From NCBI GenBank assembly GCA_051650305.1, contig JBOFIT010000209.1:1-14964 (forward strand): a stretch of 14,964 bases of DNA. Direction: 5' to 3'. The stretch is from JBOFDK01 sp051650305. Its GTDB lineage: Bacteria; Bacillota; Clostridia; Lachnospirales; Cellulosilyticaceae. The position numbers and the translations under genes are program-made. Positions within the stretch are counted from its first letter, which is position 1. Each line of letters begins with the position of its first letter. Below the pieces are notes generated by a model, which saw only the letters and a program-made list of their open reading frames with translations, did no database searches and had not been told where the DNA came from. Shown here piece by piece: positions 14,448-14,964 of this stretch.

Positions 14448-14487
14448 AAGCACATACAAAAAACAAGCTTATGAGGAGGACAATCCA

Positions 14488-14964
14488 GTGAACAAAGGAT
14501 TATTTATCGCATTAGAAGGTGGCGAAGCGACAGGAAAGACAACGACAGCGAAGGCACTTAAAGAAAGATTAGAAGCACTTGGTCATGAAGTTATCATCAC
14601 AAGAGAGCCAGGTGGTATACCATCAGCAGAAGCTATTCGTAATAATATTATGGATTATCATGTAGACCCAAAAACAGAGATTCTACTGTATTTAGCAGCA
14701 AGAAGAGAGCATCTAGTAAGTAAAGTAATCCCAGCTTTAGAAGCAGGAAAGGTAGTCATTACAGATCGTTTCCATATAAGTTCTCTCGTATACCAAGGTC
14801 ATGCAAGAGGTTTAGGCATCGATATAGTACGTGAACTGAATGCTTTTGTATGTGATATTTATCCAGATTTAAATATTATCATTGATATACCTGTCCATGT
14901 AAGTATGGCACGTAAACAGCATGTGGACGATATTAACCGTCTGGATTTAGAAGGTGAGGCTTTC
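14488..14964 (+). CDS. tmk: Thymidylate kinase (3' end outside window)
   Basis: The 159 codons seen encode the larger part of dTMP kinase, which makes dTDP from dTMP with ATP for DNA synthesis. The P-loop is GGEATGKTT at residues 12-20 (usual form G-x-x-x-x-GKT). The substrate motif TREPGG occurs at about 39-44, the DRF-x-x-SSLVYQG block at about 92-103, and the lid region near NRLDLEGEAF at the cut end. GTG 14488 is the start because AGGAGGA (14474-14480) lies 7 bases upstream; the ATG at 14471 overlaps that site and runs into a stop after six codons. About 45-60 residues are missing, judged by the usual length of 205-215. It has its own promoter after the lysC terminator. Confidence 0.96.
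   Translation, partial: MNKGLFIALEGGEATGKTTTAKALKERLEALGHEVIITREPGGIPSAEAIRNNIMDYHVDPKTEILLYLAARREHLVSKVIPALEAGKVVITDRFHISSLVYQGHARGLGIDIVRELNAFVCDIYPDLNIIIDIPVHVSMARKQHVDDINRLDLEGEAF

Noticed and set aside
1..14964. CRISPR arrays, tRNA or rRNA genes, insertion sequences and phage genes
   Set aside because: No spaced direct repeats, cloverleaf pattern, ribosomal RNA sequence, transposase or integrase was found on either strand.

Overview
The window looks like a chromosomal segment of a low-GC Gram-positive anaerobe of the class Clostridia (Lachnospirales-like). The grounds are A+T-rich DNA, strong AGGAGG-type ribosome sites, GTG starts, short TTGACA/TATAAT promoters, a lipoprotein-based sugar ABC system, and the gene set secA, prfB, cheW, hom, lysC and tmk. 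I would not name a genus from the sequence.

Layout. Positions 1-228 are the last 75 codons of secA, closed by a terminator. Positions 275-2023 hold a PadR regulator overlapped by a DUF2812 membrane-protein gene, with their own promoter, a candidate operator and a shared bidirectional terminator. Positions 2029-7459 are a carbohydrate island: a DeoR-family repressor gene on the minus strand, divergent from a lipoprotein binding protein, two permeases and a cytoplasmic GH29 alpha-L-fucosidase. Positions 7510-8142 (minus) encode an Fe/Mn superoxide dismutase. Positions 8294-9888 hold prfB, read through a programmed +1 frameshift, followed closely by a stand-alone cheW. Positions 10117-13015 are an amino-acid operon: an HTH-ACT protein, homoserine dehydrogenase and an ApgM-like enzyme proposed to act as homoserine kinase. 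Positions 13131-14339 encode aspartokinase with a well-formed internal start for a beta subunit. The 5' part of tmk runs off the right edge.

How the genes work together. SecA and prfB are adjacent in many Firmicutes; here about 8 kb of accessory regulator, sugar-uptake and stress genes lies between them. The island probably imports a fucose-containing glycoside and hydrolyses it inside the cell under DeoR control; its ATPase must come from elsewhere. Aspartokinase, homoserine dehydrogenase and the ApgM-like protein supply three of the five steps from aspartate to threonine. ACT domains in three of the four genes of this block suggest feedback control by amino acids.

Most notable points: the prfB recoding site has an unusually long gap between its Shine-Dalgarno-like element and the slip codon; lysC has an internal in-frame start; an ApgM-like protein stands where thrB is expected; paired dyads overlie the deoR and transporter promoters; and a dyad cluster lies at the promoter of the HTH-ACT gene. 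No CRISPR array, tRNA, rRNA, insertion sequence or origin was seen. No stretch without a gene exceeds 300 bases.
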